Shown: one piece after another, positions 6,964 to 15,427 of the stretch | Position numbering within the stretch: position 1 is the first letter of the stretch | Layout of the letters: each line of letters opens with the position of its first letter | From: Bacillus sp. KH172YL63 | Lineage (GTDB): Bacteria; Bacillota; Bacilli; Bacillales; Bacillaceae_B | Length of the DNA: 64,000 nt | Assembly (NCBI RefSeq): GCF_011398925.1 | Contig: NZ_AP022842.1 | Span: 1,104,001 to 1,168,000, forward strand | Direction of reading: 5' to 3' | Notes under the pieces: generated by a model | Database searches by the model: none | Told to the model about the DNA's origin: nothing | What the model saw: the letters and a program-made list of their open reading frames with translations, nothing else | Position numbers and translations under genes: made by a program

Positions 6964-9939
6964 TTGAAGTTGATTGAACTTCATATTTACGGATATGGAA
7001 AGCTTGAGGATAAGCATTATCAATTGGGGGATCTTCAATTGTTTTATGGTGAAAATGAAGCCGGAAAATCGACGATTATGTCACTGATCCACAGCATTTT
7101 GTTCGGCTTTCCGACGAAACAGCAGGCCATGCTGAGATATGAGCCCAGGTCCTCGACGAAGTATGGGGGCAGGCTCGTTTGTGAGACTGCCGACCATGGG
7201 AAGGTGAGCATCGAGCGGATGAAAGGGAAAGCGACGGGAGATGTCACTGTCCAATTCGAAGACGGCAGGATTGAAGGGGAAGAAACCCTTCAACTCCTGC
7301 TTGGACAGATGGACAGGACCACTTACCAAAACATTTTCTCTTTCAATCTCGAAGGCTTGCAAAACATCCATCGCCTCAAAAAAGAAGACCTGAACCGTTA
7401 CCTCTTCTCGGCAGGCTCCACAGGGACAGACCTTCTTTTACAGGTTGAGCAGGACTGGCAAAAAGAAAGGGAACAGCTGTTTAAGAAATCAGGAAGAAAA
7501 CCCCGGATCAATACGGTGCTGAACGAACTGAAATCCCTCGAAAAAGAAGTGAGGGAAGGAAGGGAGAATAATGAGCAGTATCGGCCTCTGATCGAACAGC
7601 GCAGATCCCTGGAATCTGACATCTCTTCTCTTGAAGCGGAGAAGAAGACATTGGGAGCAAGAAAAGATGAGTTGACTTCAGTGAATGAAAACTGGGAAAC
7701 GCTGGCCCGGTTCAAAGATGTGGAAGAACGCCTGAATGAGCTTGAAGGCATCGATTTCCCCATTAAAGGATTGGACCGCCTCAATGAGTTGAAAAGGGAA
7801 GAGCGGCAACTATCCGCTTCTCTTGAGACCCTGAAAGGAAAGCAAGAGAAGCTGCTGAAAAAATTATCTGCAGATGAAGAATCGGATACATATGTGAATG
7901 AACGTCCATTTATGGAGAAGATGCTGTCCCGTCAAGCCTTCTACATGAAGTGGCGGGAAGAGAACGCCGAGCGGATGAAAGAGCTCAAAAACCTGAGGGC
8001 GAAAATCGACGATACAATCAGGGAATTAGGCCTGCATATCGATGTGGAGAATATCCCTGAACTCGAGACTGGCATGATGATGGCAGACCGTATCGAACAG
8101 GCAGTAGAACGACAAACCGAACTTCTCCATGAACAGAAAAGCTTACACAAGGTGTATGAAGAAGAAGAGGACACACTGCATCTCATCGAACAAAAATGTG
8201 ACAGCTTAGAAGACCGGCTGATGGAGGAAGAAGAATATCAGGAGCTGCAGCGGACAGTGAAAGCACAATCCGCGCAAAAAGCCTCCTACGAGCAGATGCA
8301 GTGGCTGAACATGCAAATGAAGGATGCGGAGGAAAGCTACAGAAGAAAGAAATCCTCCTTCTCTGGCCAGATGATCTTGAGCATGACGGCCCTTGTCCTC
8401 TTCCTTGGACTCGGCATTTGGGGAGTCATGTCAGGAAATGGGATTCTTACAGTGGTTTGCTTATTAATGGTCGTGCTCCTTGGGCTAACAGGAATGCAGG
8501 CGAGGCGCAACCTTCTTGAAGAAGCCCGCAGCCTTCAGCGGACGAAGAGCAGAGTCAAAGAACTGAAGCCTGAAGAGGTGAAAGACATTGAGCACCTCGA
8601 TAAGGCAGAGCACATCCTGAATCAGCAAATGGAATACAGAAATGAATGGAAGCAGCGGATTCTTGCCCTGGAAGAGCAGGAAATGAAAATCCATCATCTC
8701 CGGAATAAAATGAAGGATGTGGAGAACGGGATCCACCTTGGTGAAGAAAAGCTGAATGATGTAAAGGAAGCCCTTCACCTGCCAACAGATTTCCATTGGA
8801 AGTGGCTCAGAGATGCCTTCACCAAAATCAAAGCACTGGTTGCTTCCTATGAAAGCTATAAACAATTGAACAGGGAAGTAGCGCATACCCGGGATAAATT
8901 GATTGATTATGAGAAAGAGACCGAGGATTGGTTTCAGCGTCATTCGTTGCCATTCACCACGGTGGATGAAGCGGGTGTGAAGTGGAAACACATCATCCAG
9001 GCGCTGGACAAACGTCAGCTGGAAGCAGGAAATATTGATTCTGAGCTTGAGGCCATCTCTTTTGAAATTGAAAAATATTCGAACGAGAAAAAAAAGATCA
9101 GGGATGAGATCCAGGCTCTCTTCCTGTCAGCAGATTGCAGGGACGAAGAGGCATTTCGGGAACGGGGCCTTCTGGACGAGGAACGCACTTCATTATCCAC
9201 ACAGTACGGTGCCATGAAGACGGCACTGACGGTAACCGCGTTCCATACATTTCTTGCGTTCAGCTCCCTGGAAGAGTGCAGGCATGAATTACGACGGATT
9301 TCGGATGAGGTTGAATCCTGTGTAAAGGAGCTTTCTCTACGTCAAAAAGAACTGGCGACGGTTTCCTATGAAATCAAGATGCTCGAAGAAGGAAAAAGTT
9401 ACTCAGCACTCCTTCAGGAATTCGAAGGGAAGAAAGCAGAGCTGCAGGAACTCGCCTATGAGTGGTCGAAATACACCCTTGCCCAAGCTTCCCTGAAGAA
9501 AACGATGGACCACTATCAGAAAACAAAGATGCCTAAAGTGATGAAACTTGCAGAAGCAAACTTCCGGGAACTGACTGAAGGGAATTATCACAGAGTGTTT
9601 TTGATAGAAGATGAAATGATCAAAGTGGAAAGGAAAGATGGCGCCGTCTTTCACGCAGTGGAGCTCAGTCAAGGGACGAAGGAGCAGCTTTATATCGCGA
9701 TCCGTTTTGCCCTCATTCAATCATTCAGGGACAAATATCCATTGCCAGTCCTGATTGATGACGGTGTTGTGAATTTTGACAGGTCAAGAACCCGTGCGTT
9801 CCTGTCCCTTCTCAGGAACATATCAGCACATCATCAGGTACTGTTCTTTACATGTCACCCCCATATCAGCGAAAGTTTCTCACAGGAAGAAACGATCCGT
9901 TTGAAAAGGGAAGAAAAAGAATCGAGTCCGACATTCTGA
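6964..9939 (+). CDS. yhaN: SbcC/Rad50-like ATPase YhaN with central membrane segment
   Basis: SMC-like ATPase of 991 residues. Walker A GENEAGKST lies near residues 29-37, the signature ELSQGTKEQ and Walker B LIDDGVVNFD near the C-terminus, and two long coiled-coil arms lie between. Near residues 465-510, between the arms, is a hydrophobic stretch (SMTALVLFLGLGIWGVM and ILTVVCLLMVVLLGL) that should form two membrane segments, where Rad50 has its zinc hook. The start is a TTG after GGAGGTGA. It forms an operon with yhaO. The enzyme pair may therefore work on DNA at the membrane; B. subtilis YhaN is similar in plan. Confidence 0.88.
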   Translation: MKLIELHIYGYGKLEDKHYQLGDLQLFYGENEAGKSTIMSLIHSILFGFPTKQQAMLRYEPRSSTKYGGRLVCETADHGKVSIERMKGKATGDVTVQFEDGRIEGEETLQLLLGQMDRTTYQNIFSFNLEGLQNIHRLKKEDLNRYLFSAGSTGTDLLLQVEQDWQKEREQLFKKSGRKPRINTVLNELKSLEKEVREGRENNEQYRPLIEQRRSLESDISSLEAEKKTLGARKDELTSVNENWETLARFKDVEERLNELEGIDFPIKGLDRLNELKREERQLSASLETLKGKQEKLLKKLSADEESDTYVNERPFMEKMLSRQAFYMKWREENAERMKELKNLRAKIDDTIRELGLHIDVENIPELETGMMMADRIEQAVERQTELLHEQKSLHKVYEEEEDTLHLIEQKCDSLEDRLMEEEEYQELQRTVKAQSAQKASYEQMQWLNMQMKDAEESYRRKKSSFSGQMILSMTALVLFLGLGIWGVMSGNGILTVVCLLMVVLLGLTGMQARRNLLEEARSLQRTKSRVKELKPEEVKDIEHLDKAEHILNQQMEYRNEWKQRILALEEQEMKIHHLRNKMKDVENGIHLGEEKLNDVKEALHLPTDFHWKWLRDAFTKIKALVASYESYKQLNREVAHTRDKLIDYEKETEDWFQRHSLPFTTVDEAGVKWKHIIQALDKRQLEAGNIDSELEAISFEIEKYSNEKKKIRDEIQALFLSADCRDEEAFRERGLLDEERTSLSTQYGAMKTALTVTAFHTFLAFSSLEECRHELRRISDEVESCVKELSLRQKELATVSYEIKMLEEGKSYSALLQEFEGKKAELQELAYEWSKYTLAQASLKKTMDHYQKTKMPKVMKLAEANFRELTEGNYHRVFLIEDEMIKVERKDGAVFHAVELSQGTKEQLYIAIRFALIQSFRDKYPLPVLIDDGVVNFDRSRTRAFLSLLRNISAHHQVLFFTCHPHISESFSQEETIRLKREEKESSPTF

Positions 9940-10058
9940 CAGAAGAAAAGAACCATTCGCAATAATTGTCATATTTCGGTACAATAAACAAGTAGTTTTC
10001 ATCAGAAAAACCGTGCAGATACAGAAGAAAAGAGTGCCGGAAAGAAGGAACACATGTT

Positions 10059-11261
10059 ATGACAAAAACAAAAGGACGGAAACGAAATCGGGGACCCCTT
10101 GCCCTCTTGAGCTTTAATTTATTTATCGTCATGGTGGGGATCGGTCTGGTCATCCCGATTCTTCCTTTCTATGTAGAGAAATTCAATGCCAATGCCCAAA
10201 CACTAGGTGCATTGGTCGCAGTATTTGCTTTTATGCAGTTTCTATTTGCCCCTGTGTGGGGACGGTTGTCCGACCGGATCGGAAGGAAGCCGCTGATCAC
10301 GATCGGTCTCATCGGTTTTGCCGTCGCAGAATTTATCTTCGCTTTTGCGGTAGGCTTGTGGATGCTCTTTTTATCCCGTATCCTTGCGGGAATTTTCGGT
10401 TCCGCATTGATGCCGACAGCCATGGCATACGTCTCTGATGTGACCGATGAAGATAACCGCGGGCAGGGGATGGGGATCCTTGGTGCCGCCATGGGCCTCG
10501 GGATCGTCATCGGACCGGGGATCGGCGGATGGCTTGCGGAAATCGACCTTTCCTATCCATTCCTCTTTGCAGGCGTAGCGGCCAGTCTCGCAGCCATTGT
10601 CTCGGTCATCATCCTGCCTGAATCGTATCCTAAAGAAAAAAGGATCACTGACGGGGATGAAAAGCTGGAGAATCGCTTTGTCGTCATGAAAAACGCTGTG
10701 ATGAGCCCGGTTGGATTTCTATTGGTGCTCGTCTTCATCATGAGCTTCGGGCTTGCCAATTTCCAATCGATCTTCAGCTATTATGCACTGGAGAACTTCG
10801 GATACGGACCCCAGGAAGTCGGGATCATCATCCTGATCATCGGATTGATTGGGACGATTGTACAGGGAGCAGGCGTTGGAAGAGCGACGAAAAGATTCGG
10901 CGAAGAAAAGGTTGTGACCGTATCACTGCTCATCAGCGCATTTGGGTTTGTGATCATGAATTTTGCGACAGATTTCACAGGGGTATTGATCACGACGGCG
11001 ATTTTCTTCATCGGGAACTCGATGCTGCGCCCATCGCTGAATTCCCTGATCTCCAAACTTGCAGGTGAACGCCAGGGAACCGTCATGGGGCTGAATAACT
11101 CGTTCCTGAGTCTCGGGAACGTTGCAGGACCCATCCTTGCCGGAACACTGTTTGAATGGAATATCCACATCCCTTATTATTTCGGGGCATTTGTTATGCT
11201 TGTCGGCTTGGTTTCGACGAAAGTATGGATCGGGAAGAAAAAGAAAAGGGCACTCGTATAA
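10059..11261 (+). CDS. MFS transporter, multidrug/tetracycline efflux type
   Basis: Twelve-segment major facilitator of 400 residues. Motif A (GRLSDRIGRKPL) follows the second segment and the antiporter motif C (GAAMGLGIVIGPGIGG) lies in the fifth, as in proton-driven drug efflux pumps such as NorA, Bmr and Tet. The start follows GAAGGAA. In B. subtilis yhaN and yhaM are adjacent; here this gene and its own terminator lie between them, which suggests an insertion or a loss elsewhere. The substrate is unknown. Confidence 0.85.
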   Translation: MTKTKGRKRNRGPLALLSFNLFIVMVGIGLVIPILPFYVEKFNANAQTLGALVAVFAFMQFLFAPVWGRLSDRIGRKPLITIGLIGFAVAEFIFAFAVGLWMLFLSRILAGIFGSALMPTAMAYVSDVTDEDNRGQGMGILGAAMGLGIVIGPGIGGWLAEIDLSYPFLFAGVAASLAAIVSVIILPESYPKEKRITDGDEKLENRFVVMKNAVMSPVGFLLVLVFIMSFGLANFQSIFSYYALENFGYGPQEVGIIILIIGLIGTIVQGAGVGRATKRFGEEKVVTVSLLISAFGFVIMNFATDFTGVLITTAIFFIGNSMLRPSLNSLISKLAGERQGTVMGLNNSFLSLGNVAGPILAGTLFEWNIHIPYYFGAFVMLVGLVSTKVWIGKKKKRALV

Positions 11262-11263
11262 TG

Positions 11264-11290
11264 AAAACCGCCTCACACAGGCGGTTTTTA
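11264..11290 (+). terminator. Terminator of the MFS gene
   Basis: AAAACCGCCT and AGGCGGTTTTT form a compact stem with a short loop and a T tail, directly after the stop codon. Confidence 0.85.
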
Positions 11291-11412
11291 TCATGAAGGG
11301 GACAGTGCTTCAAGAATGTGTGGTTATGGGGTATGAGAGCCCTTTCCAGCCCTTATCATCCATGAAATATGATATACTGAAAACACAATAATAGCAGGAC
11401 GGAGGAATACAC

Positions 11413-12354
11413 ATGTCTGGTATCACACATTTCAACGTCGGGGAGACGATCGATCTACCCCTTTTAATCAAGACAATGACAAAAGGTACGACAAATACAG
11501 GAAAGCCGTTTTTGACGCTGATCCTGCAGGACAAGAGTGGAGACATGGAAGCGAAGCTTTGGGACGCTTCTGAGCAGGATGAGAAGGCATTTCAGCCTGA
11601 AACCATCGTAAGGGTCGTCGGAGACATCCACAGTTACCGGGGGAAGAGTCAGCTGAAAATCAAGCAGATCCGCCCTGTAGCGCCTGGTGATGGGTATGCG
11701 ATTTCCGATTTCCTTGAAACGGCCCCTGTGAGCATGGAGGAAATGACGAGTAAAATCACCCAGTATATTTTCGAAATGACAAATCCGAATATCCAACGGA
11801 TCACAAGGCATTTGCTCAAAAAGTATCAAAAGCCTTTCTTCGAGTATCCGGCTGCCACGCGGAATCATCATGAATTTGTTTCTGGCCTTGCTTATCACGT
11901 CGTCTCGATGCTTGACCTTTCAAAGGCGATTGCCGGGCTGTATCCTTCCCTTGATTCCGACCTGTTATATGCAGGAGTCATCCTCCATGACCTGGGTAAG
12001 GTCATCGAACTGTCAGGCCCTACCTCGACGACGTACACGATCGAGGGCAACCTGCTCGGACATATTACCATCATGGTGAATGAAATCGGGAAAGCGGCCG
12101 AGGAGCTTGGGATCGAAGGGGAAGAAGTCATGATCCTTCAGCACCTCGTGTTAAGCCACCACGGAAAAGCAGAGTGGGGAAGCCCTAAGCCGCCGTTGAT
12201 CCGTGAAGCGGAAATCCTTCACTATATCGACAACGTGGATGCGAAGATGAATATGCTCGACCGGTCCCTTGAAAAAGTGAAACCGGGAGAATATACGGAA
12301 AGAGTCTTCGCCCTGGATAATCGTTCCTTCTATAAACCTACGTTTCATAAATGA
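11413..12354 (+). CDS. yhaM: 3'-5' exoribonuclease YhaM
   Basis: A 313-residue protein, the usual length of YhaM. An N-terminal OB-fold (about residues 10-95) binds nucleic acid and is followed by an HD metal-dependent domain with LHDLGK at 191-196 and the later histidines in [15 protein letters not shown]. YhaM trims RNA 3' ends, and also single-stranded DNA in some species. A GACGGAGG ribosome site precedes the ATG. It is a single gene with its own terminator. Confidence 0.92.
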   Translation: MSGITHFNVGETIDLPLLIKTMTKGTTNTGKPFLTLILQDKSGDMEAKLWDASEQDEKAFQPETIVRVVGDIHSYRGKSQLKIKQIRPVAPGDGYAISDFLETAPVSMEEMTSKITQYIFEMTNPNIQRITRHLLKKYQKPFFEYPAATRNHHEFVSGLAYHVVSMLDLSKAIAGLYPSLDSDLLYAGVILHDLGKVIELSGPTSTTYTIEGNLLGHITIMVNEIGKAAEELGIEGEEVMILQHLVLSHHGKAEWGSPKPPLIREAEILHYIDNVDAKMNMLDRSLEKVKPGEYTERVFALDNRSFYKPTFHK

Positions 12355-12359
12355 TCAGA

Positions 12360-12393
12360 AAGGACCCGGTCTTTAACCCGGGTCCTTTTTTTA
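12360..12393 (+). terminator. Terminator of yhaM
   Basis: AAGGACCCGG and CCGGGTCCTT pair around a short loop, with seven T residues after. Confidence 0.88.
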
Positions 12394-12469
12394 TGAATGG
12401 GGCATGTTTTAAATCTCCATCTCATATAGTGTAATAAAAGCAGGACAAACCTATAAGGAGATGAAGCAA

Positions 12470-12649
12470 ATGACACTGCCCATTTGGATGTATCTGGTTG
12501 TAGCAGGGATCTTCGGAAGTGCCTTCATGACAATAAAATCTGCCAAAGAAGAAAAATCCTTGGAAGATGAATGGATCGAAAAAGAAGGAGAAGTGTATAT
12601 CCACAGGATGGAAGAAGAAAAAGAAAAACGGCGTCAACTCTCGTCTTGA
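12470..12649 (+). CDS. yhaL: YhaL-family sporulation protein
   Basis: A 59-residue protein with one N-terminal membrane segment (PIWMYLVVAGIFGSAFMTI) and a charged tail containing EWIEKEGEVYIHRMEEEKEKR, the pattern of the YhaL family linked to sporulation in B. subtilis. The ATG at 12470 is nine bases after AAGGAG; the in-frame ATG at 12461 touches that site and is unlikely to be used. It is convergent with prsA, with a shared terminator between. The molecular role is unknown. Confidence 0.82.
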   Translation: MTLPIWMYLVVAGIFGSAFMTIKSAKEEKSLEDEWIEKEGEVYIHRMEEEKEKRRQLSS

Positions 12650-12656
12650 TATAGCA

Positions 12657-12693
12657 AAAAGGACTGAAGGCTACGCATGCCTTCAGTCCTTTT
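12657..12693. terminator. Bidirectional terminator between yhaL and prsA
   Basis: AAAAGGACTGAAGGC pairs with GCCTTCAGTCCTTTT around a 7-base loop, flanked by A and T runs on both sides, so it can end both convergent transcripts. Confidence 0.9.
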
Positions 12694-12697
12694 TATA

Positions 12698-13648
12698 TTA
12701 TTCTTTACTTTCGCTTTCTGGTGCTTCTTCGCCTTCAGGAGCAGGCGTTTCTCCAGCTTCAGGAGCTGCCGGAGGATTTAATACCTCGTCAAAAGATTTC
12801 TTCAAATCTTCATCCTTGATGTTCAAATCCGCTTTTTCAATTTCAGCTTTCATCGCTTCCTGGATTTTTTGAGGATCCACTTTTGAAAGCTTCAATTCTT
12901 TTTCGATTTCCTTTTTCATTTCATCGAGAGATTTCTTCTCTTTCTTATCTGTCACTTCAATGATATGGAAACCATATTCTGTCTTGATCGGCTCGCTTAC
13001 TTTGCCTTTTTCAAGCGTATCCAGCGCCTTTGAGAATTCAGGTACGAAATTCTGACGGCCTGCGTAGTCTACCCATCCAAGGCTTCCGCCGTTTTCAGCA
13101 GATCCTGGATCAGTGGAATATTCCTTGGCAAGATCTTCGAATTTCGCTCCATCAGCAAGCTTTTGCTGAACCTCTTTAACAGTCTTTTCGTCCTCTACAA
13201 GAATGTGGCGCACCTTGATGTCAGGCTTCCAGTTCTCATAGTATTCTTTCACTTCTTTCTCCGTCACCTTCACATCGGAGATCGCCGCTTTTTCTTGAAG
13301 CAGCTGAAGCTTCAAGTATTGTTTGAATGACTTCTCATCCAGATTGTATTGTTGTAAGAACATATCGAATTGAGGTCCTAATTGATCCTTCGCCTCATTC
13401 AGCTTTTCTTCCACTTCCTCTTTGGACACATCATACTTTTCTTCAAGTACCTTTGTGTAAACCAGTTCTTGAAGGGCTTGTTCCATTTGTGGAGTGAATT
13501 TTTGCTTCATTGATTTGTAAAGTTCATCCTTCGTTACATCTCCAGCCTTCGTTGTGGCAACAACGTCGCTGTCAGCGCCGTCCCCACTGCAGCCTGCGAG
13601 CCCGATGACCCCGGCAGCCAATGATACTGACATGATCCATTTTTTCAT
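12698..13648 (-). CDS. prsA: PrsA foldase lipoprotein (peptidyl-prolyl isomerase)
   Basis: Exported foldase of 316 residues. A lipoprotein signal ends in LAGC, with the lipidated Cys at residue 20. An N-terminal chaperone region is followed by a parvulin PPIase domain (about residues 130-225: VRHILVEDEKT, YSTDPGSAENGGSLGW, FHIIEV) and a charged C-terminal part. The last 25 residues are rich in Pro, Glu and Ala (PAAPEAGETPAPEGEEAPES), a low-complexity tail. The ATG at 13648 lies nine bases after AGGAG. PrsA helps secreted proteins fold outside the membrane; Hpr and EcsAB, encoded nearby, also affect exoprotein output. Confidence 0.95.
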   Translation of the reverse strand: MKKWIMSVSLAAGVIGLAGCSGDGADSDVVATTKAGDVTKDELYKSMKQKFTPQMEQALQELVYTKVLEEKYDVSKEEVEEKLNEAKDQLGPQFDMFLQQYNLDEKSFKQYLKLQLLQEKAAISDVKVTEKEVKEYYENWKPDIKVRHILVEDEKTVKEVQQKLADGAKFEDLAKEYSTDPGSAENGGSLGWVDYAGRQNFVPEFSKALDTLEKGKVSEPIKTEYGFHIIEVTDKKEKKSLDEMKKEIEKELKLSKVDPQKIQEAMKAEIEKADLNIKDEDLKKSFDEVLNPPAAPEAGETPAPEGEEAPESESKE

Positions 13649-13773
13649 GGTGACCAACTCCTACAATATATTCGTTTGATAGCTTGGCAAATTTCTACAA
13701 ACCATACTATAACACACTTATTCCATTTAAAAAAATATTTTCCAAACTAATCTTCAGAAAAATGGGCATTTTA

Positions 13774-13805
13774 CACACCCATTTCCTAGGTTCCTTCATA
13801 TGATA
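13774..13805 (+). promoter_or_regulatory. Possible sigma-K promoter for the first YjcZ-type gene
   Basis: CATATGATA at 13797-13805 fits the sigma-K -10 form CATANNNTA, and ACACC lies about 17 bases upstream where sigma-K expects AC. The start codon follows about 30 bases later. The mother-cell factor fits the product, but the -35 element is short, so chance matches are possible. Confidence 0.45.
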
Positions 13806-13835
13806 AGAGCGAAGAGAGAAAAGGAGGTAATAAAT

Positions 13836-13922
13836 ATGAGCTGTGGATACAATTCCGGATTCGCGTTAATCGTAGTGCTGTTCATCTTATTAATCATCGT
13901 TGGTGCCGCATATCTTTACTAA
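13836..13922 (+). CDS. YjcZ/SscA-type sporulation micro-protein, copy 1
   Basis: A 28-residue protein, MSCGYNSGFALIVVLFILLI then IVGAAYLY, preceded by AAGGAGGT with correct spacing. A short Gly/Tyr head followed by one hydrophobic helix is the pattern of the YjcZ sporulation family. In B. subtilis the spore-coat assembly protein SscA (YhzE) belongs to this class and is encoded next to prsA, as here. It is the first of three tandem copies. Confidence 0.88.
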   Translation: MSCGYNSGFALIVVLFILLIIVGAAYLY

Positions 13923-14008
13923 AAAAACCTAAATTTATGACATTAGCCTAAACAAATGGCAGCTAACTTGAATAAGATAAATTAGCGCTTCAAAGGAGGT
14001 GGGAAGTT

Positions 14009-14092
14009 ATGGGTAATGCATACGGCGGAGGATTCGCGTTAATCGTAGTACTGTTCATCCTGTTAATCATTGTGGGTGCAGCATGGCTATAA
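14009..14092 (+). CDS. YjcZ/SscA-type sporulation micro-protein, copy 2
   Basis: A 27-residue protein with the head MGNAYGGG and the same hydrophobic core FALIVVLFILLI as its neighbours, ending GAAWL. A strong AAGGAGGTGGG ribosome site precedes it. Core codons are nearly identical to copy 1 (GCGTTAATCGTAGT), so the copies arose by recent tandem duplication while the heads and last residues diverged. Confidence 0.88.
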   Translation: MGNAYGGGFALIVVLFILLIIVGAAWL

Positions 14093-14203
14093 TTTTAGCC
14101 TCAGGAAAAAAGTTCATCGGATCATGACTGTAAGAGGGGGCAACTAAGCAAGGCTGGCCCCTTTTGCTCATATGCTTTTCATACATGAAAGGAGGAAGCG
14201 CAT

Positions 14204-14290
14204 ATGTCAGGTGCTTACGGCGGAGGTTTCGCGTTAATCGTAGTTTTATTCATTTTGTTAATCATCATCGGTGCAGCATACGTTTGCTAA
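14204..14290 (+). CDS. YjcZ/SscA-type sporulation micro-protein, copy 3
   Basis: A 28-residue protein with the head MSGAYGGG, the core FALIVVLFILLI and the end GAAYVC. It is preceded by AAAGGAGGAAG. A weak hairpin with GGGGGC and GCCCC arms (14131-14156) separates it from copy 2, and a terminator follows, so the copies may be transcribed separately. Confidence 0.87.
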   Translation: MSGAYGGGFALIVVLFILLIIIGAAYVC

Positions 14291-14311
14291 TCTAAATAGA
14301 GTGTGTTCAGC

Positions 14312-14342
14312 AGGTCCGGATTTGCCGGGTCTGCTTTTTTGT
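14312..14342 (+). terminator. Terminator after the YjcZ-type cluster
   Basis: AGCAGGTCCGG pairs with CCGGGTCTGCT (two G-U pairs) and six T residues follow. Confidence 0.75.
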
Positions 14343-14382
14343 TGTGGGGGAGGTGGAGGTGGAGATGGATGGAGTGGAGGTC

Positions 14383-14875
14383 GGTAATATATTTGGAAAG
14401 TTGATAATATCCGTTTTAAGGGAGTTGATCCGTCGTCGAATCCACGCTTTCTGGCCCAATGGACGTCTGTGAACAGCAGGAACGGGTCATGATTGGGACG
14501 GAAAGGGTGAAAATAAGGAAGTTGATAATATATCCGGAAATTCGATAATAAATGGGTCAAAGTCGATAATATCAGCCTGGACTCGATAATATATCCGAAA
14601 AGTCGATAATATCCCGGCTAAAGTCGATAATATCCGTGTCAAGGTAGTCCATCCGCCGTCGAATCACGCTCGCCCGTCCCAGGATAAACCTGTAAACGGC
14701 AGGAACGGGTCAGGATTGGGACGGATGGAGGGGCGGAAAGGGTGAAAATGAGGAGGTTGATAATATATCGGGAAAGTCGATAATAAATGGGTCAAAGTCG
14801 ATAATATCCAGCCTCGAGTCGATAATATATCCAGAAAGTTGATAATATCCCGGCCAAAGTCGATAATATCCCCAA
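14383..14875. repeat. Phased GATAATA arrays inside a duplicated ~235-bp unit
   Basis: Words of the type GTCGATAATATCC recur with the G of GATAATA at 14383 (variant), 14403, 14524, 14544, 14565, 14585, 14605, 14626, then 14759, 14779, 14800, 14821, 14841 and 14862: a pitch of 20-21 bp. The two groups belong to a diverged tandem duplication. GTCGAATC at 14435 recurs at 14658, CAGGAACGGGTCA at 14477 recurs at 14700 (offset 223), and AATGGGTCAA at 14551 recurs at 14786 (offset 235 after a 12-base insertion). The whole stretch 14343-15000 has no gene with a ribosome site. Several open frames exist but change with the 20/21 spacing. Confidence 0.85.
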
Positions 14876-15000
14876 TCCAGCAGCCAATCCCCATCCCAAG
14901 CAGTCACTCCCCCACCCAATCCAAGCGAATAAAACGGCAAGTATAACACCCTCAATACAAACCTTCTCCCCCTCCCCATCACCCATCCCAATCACATGAA

Positions 15001-15036
15001 AAACCCCACCAGGCTGCAGCCTGATGGGGGTTTTTT
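15001..15036. terminator. Terminator of the small membrane-protein gene (bidirectional)
   Basis: CCCCACCAGGCT and AGCCTGATGGGG pair around GC, with A and T runs on both sides. On the minus strand it lies 37 bases past the stop of the 59-residue gene. Confidence 0.8.
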
Positions 15037-15072
15037 GCCTGGGCTTCAAGATGAGCCGGCAAGCATTTGGTG

Positions 15073-15252
15073 CTATGTAAATAATATCTCTATGTATGAA
15101 GAAATCAGCAGTATGGTGATTAGGATATTGATGGTTCTAAACACCTTAGATTGGCGTTCTTCAGGTATTTCTTTCTGTAAACATAATGCATTTGTCATTT
15201 TATTTATATAAAATAAGATGAAAACTGCAAAGACTAAAAACATGGAGATCAT
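15073..15252 (-). CDS. Small two-helix membrane protein, 59 residues
   Basis: A short gene preceded by GGGGAGGGG seven bases before its ATG and followed by a good terminator. The product begins MISMFLVFAVFILFYINK, has a basic middle part (PEERQSKVFRT) and a second hydrophobic stretch (INILITILLISSYIEILF), so it should span the membrane twice with the loop charged. I do not recognise the family. It lies between the repeat tract and the DUF3267 gene, all on the same strand as prsA. Gene signals are good; function is unknown. Confidence 0.72.
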   Translation of the reverse strand: MISMFLVFAVFILFYINKMTNALCLQKEIPEERQSKVFRTINILITILLISSYIEILFT

Positions 15253-15427
15253 CCAAACCCCTCCCCGTTATCTCCTATAGACTATACATTACCAAATTAT
15301 TTGGCGGAATGGTAGCGTGAGGATTGGAATTCACGCATTTTCAATTGTGGATTTCCTTTTTTTATGGAAAAGAGAGAAGGATGATTTCTTCCATCGAGTG
15401 CTTTCGTTCAATGGTCATTCATCATCC

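Noticed and set aside
14258..15049. Several minus-strand open frames of 76-100 codons through the GATAATA tract, with repeating IIDF, ILST and YYRL peptides.
   Set aside because: They overlap one another in different frames, lack ribosome sites, and the repeats only reflect the 20-21-bp words; the frame changes whenever spacing is 20.
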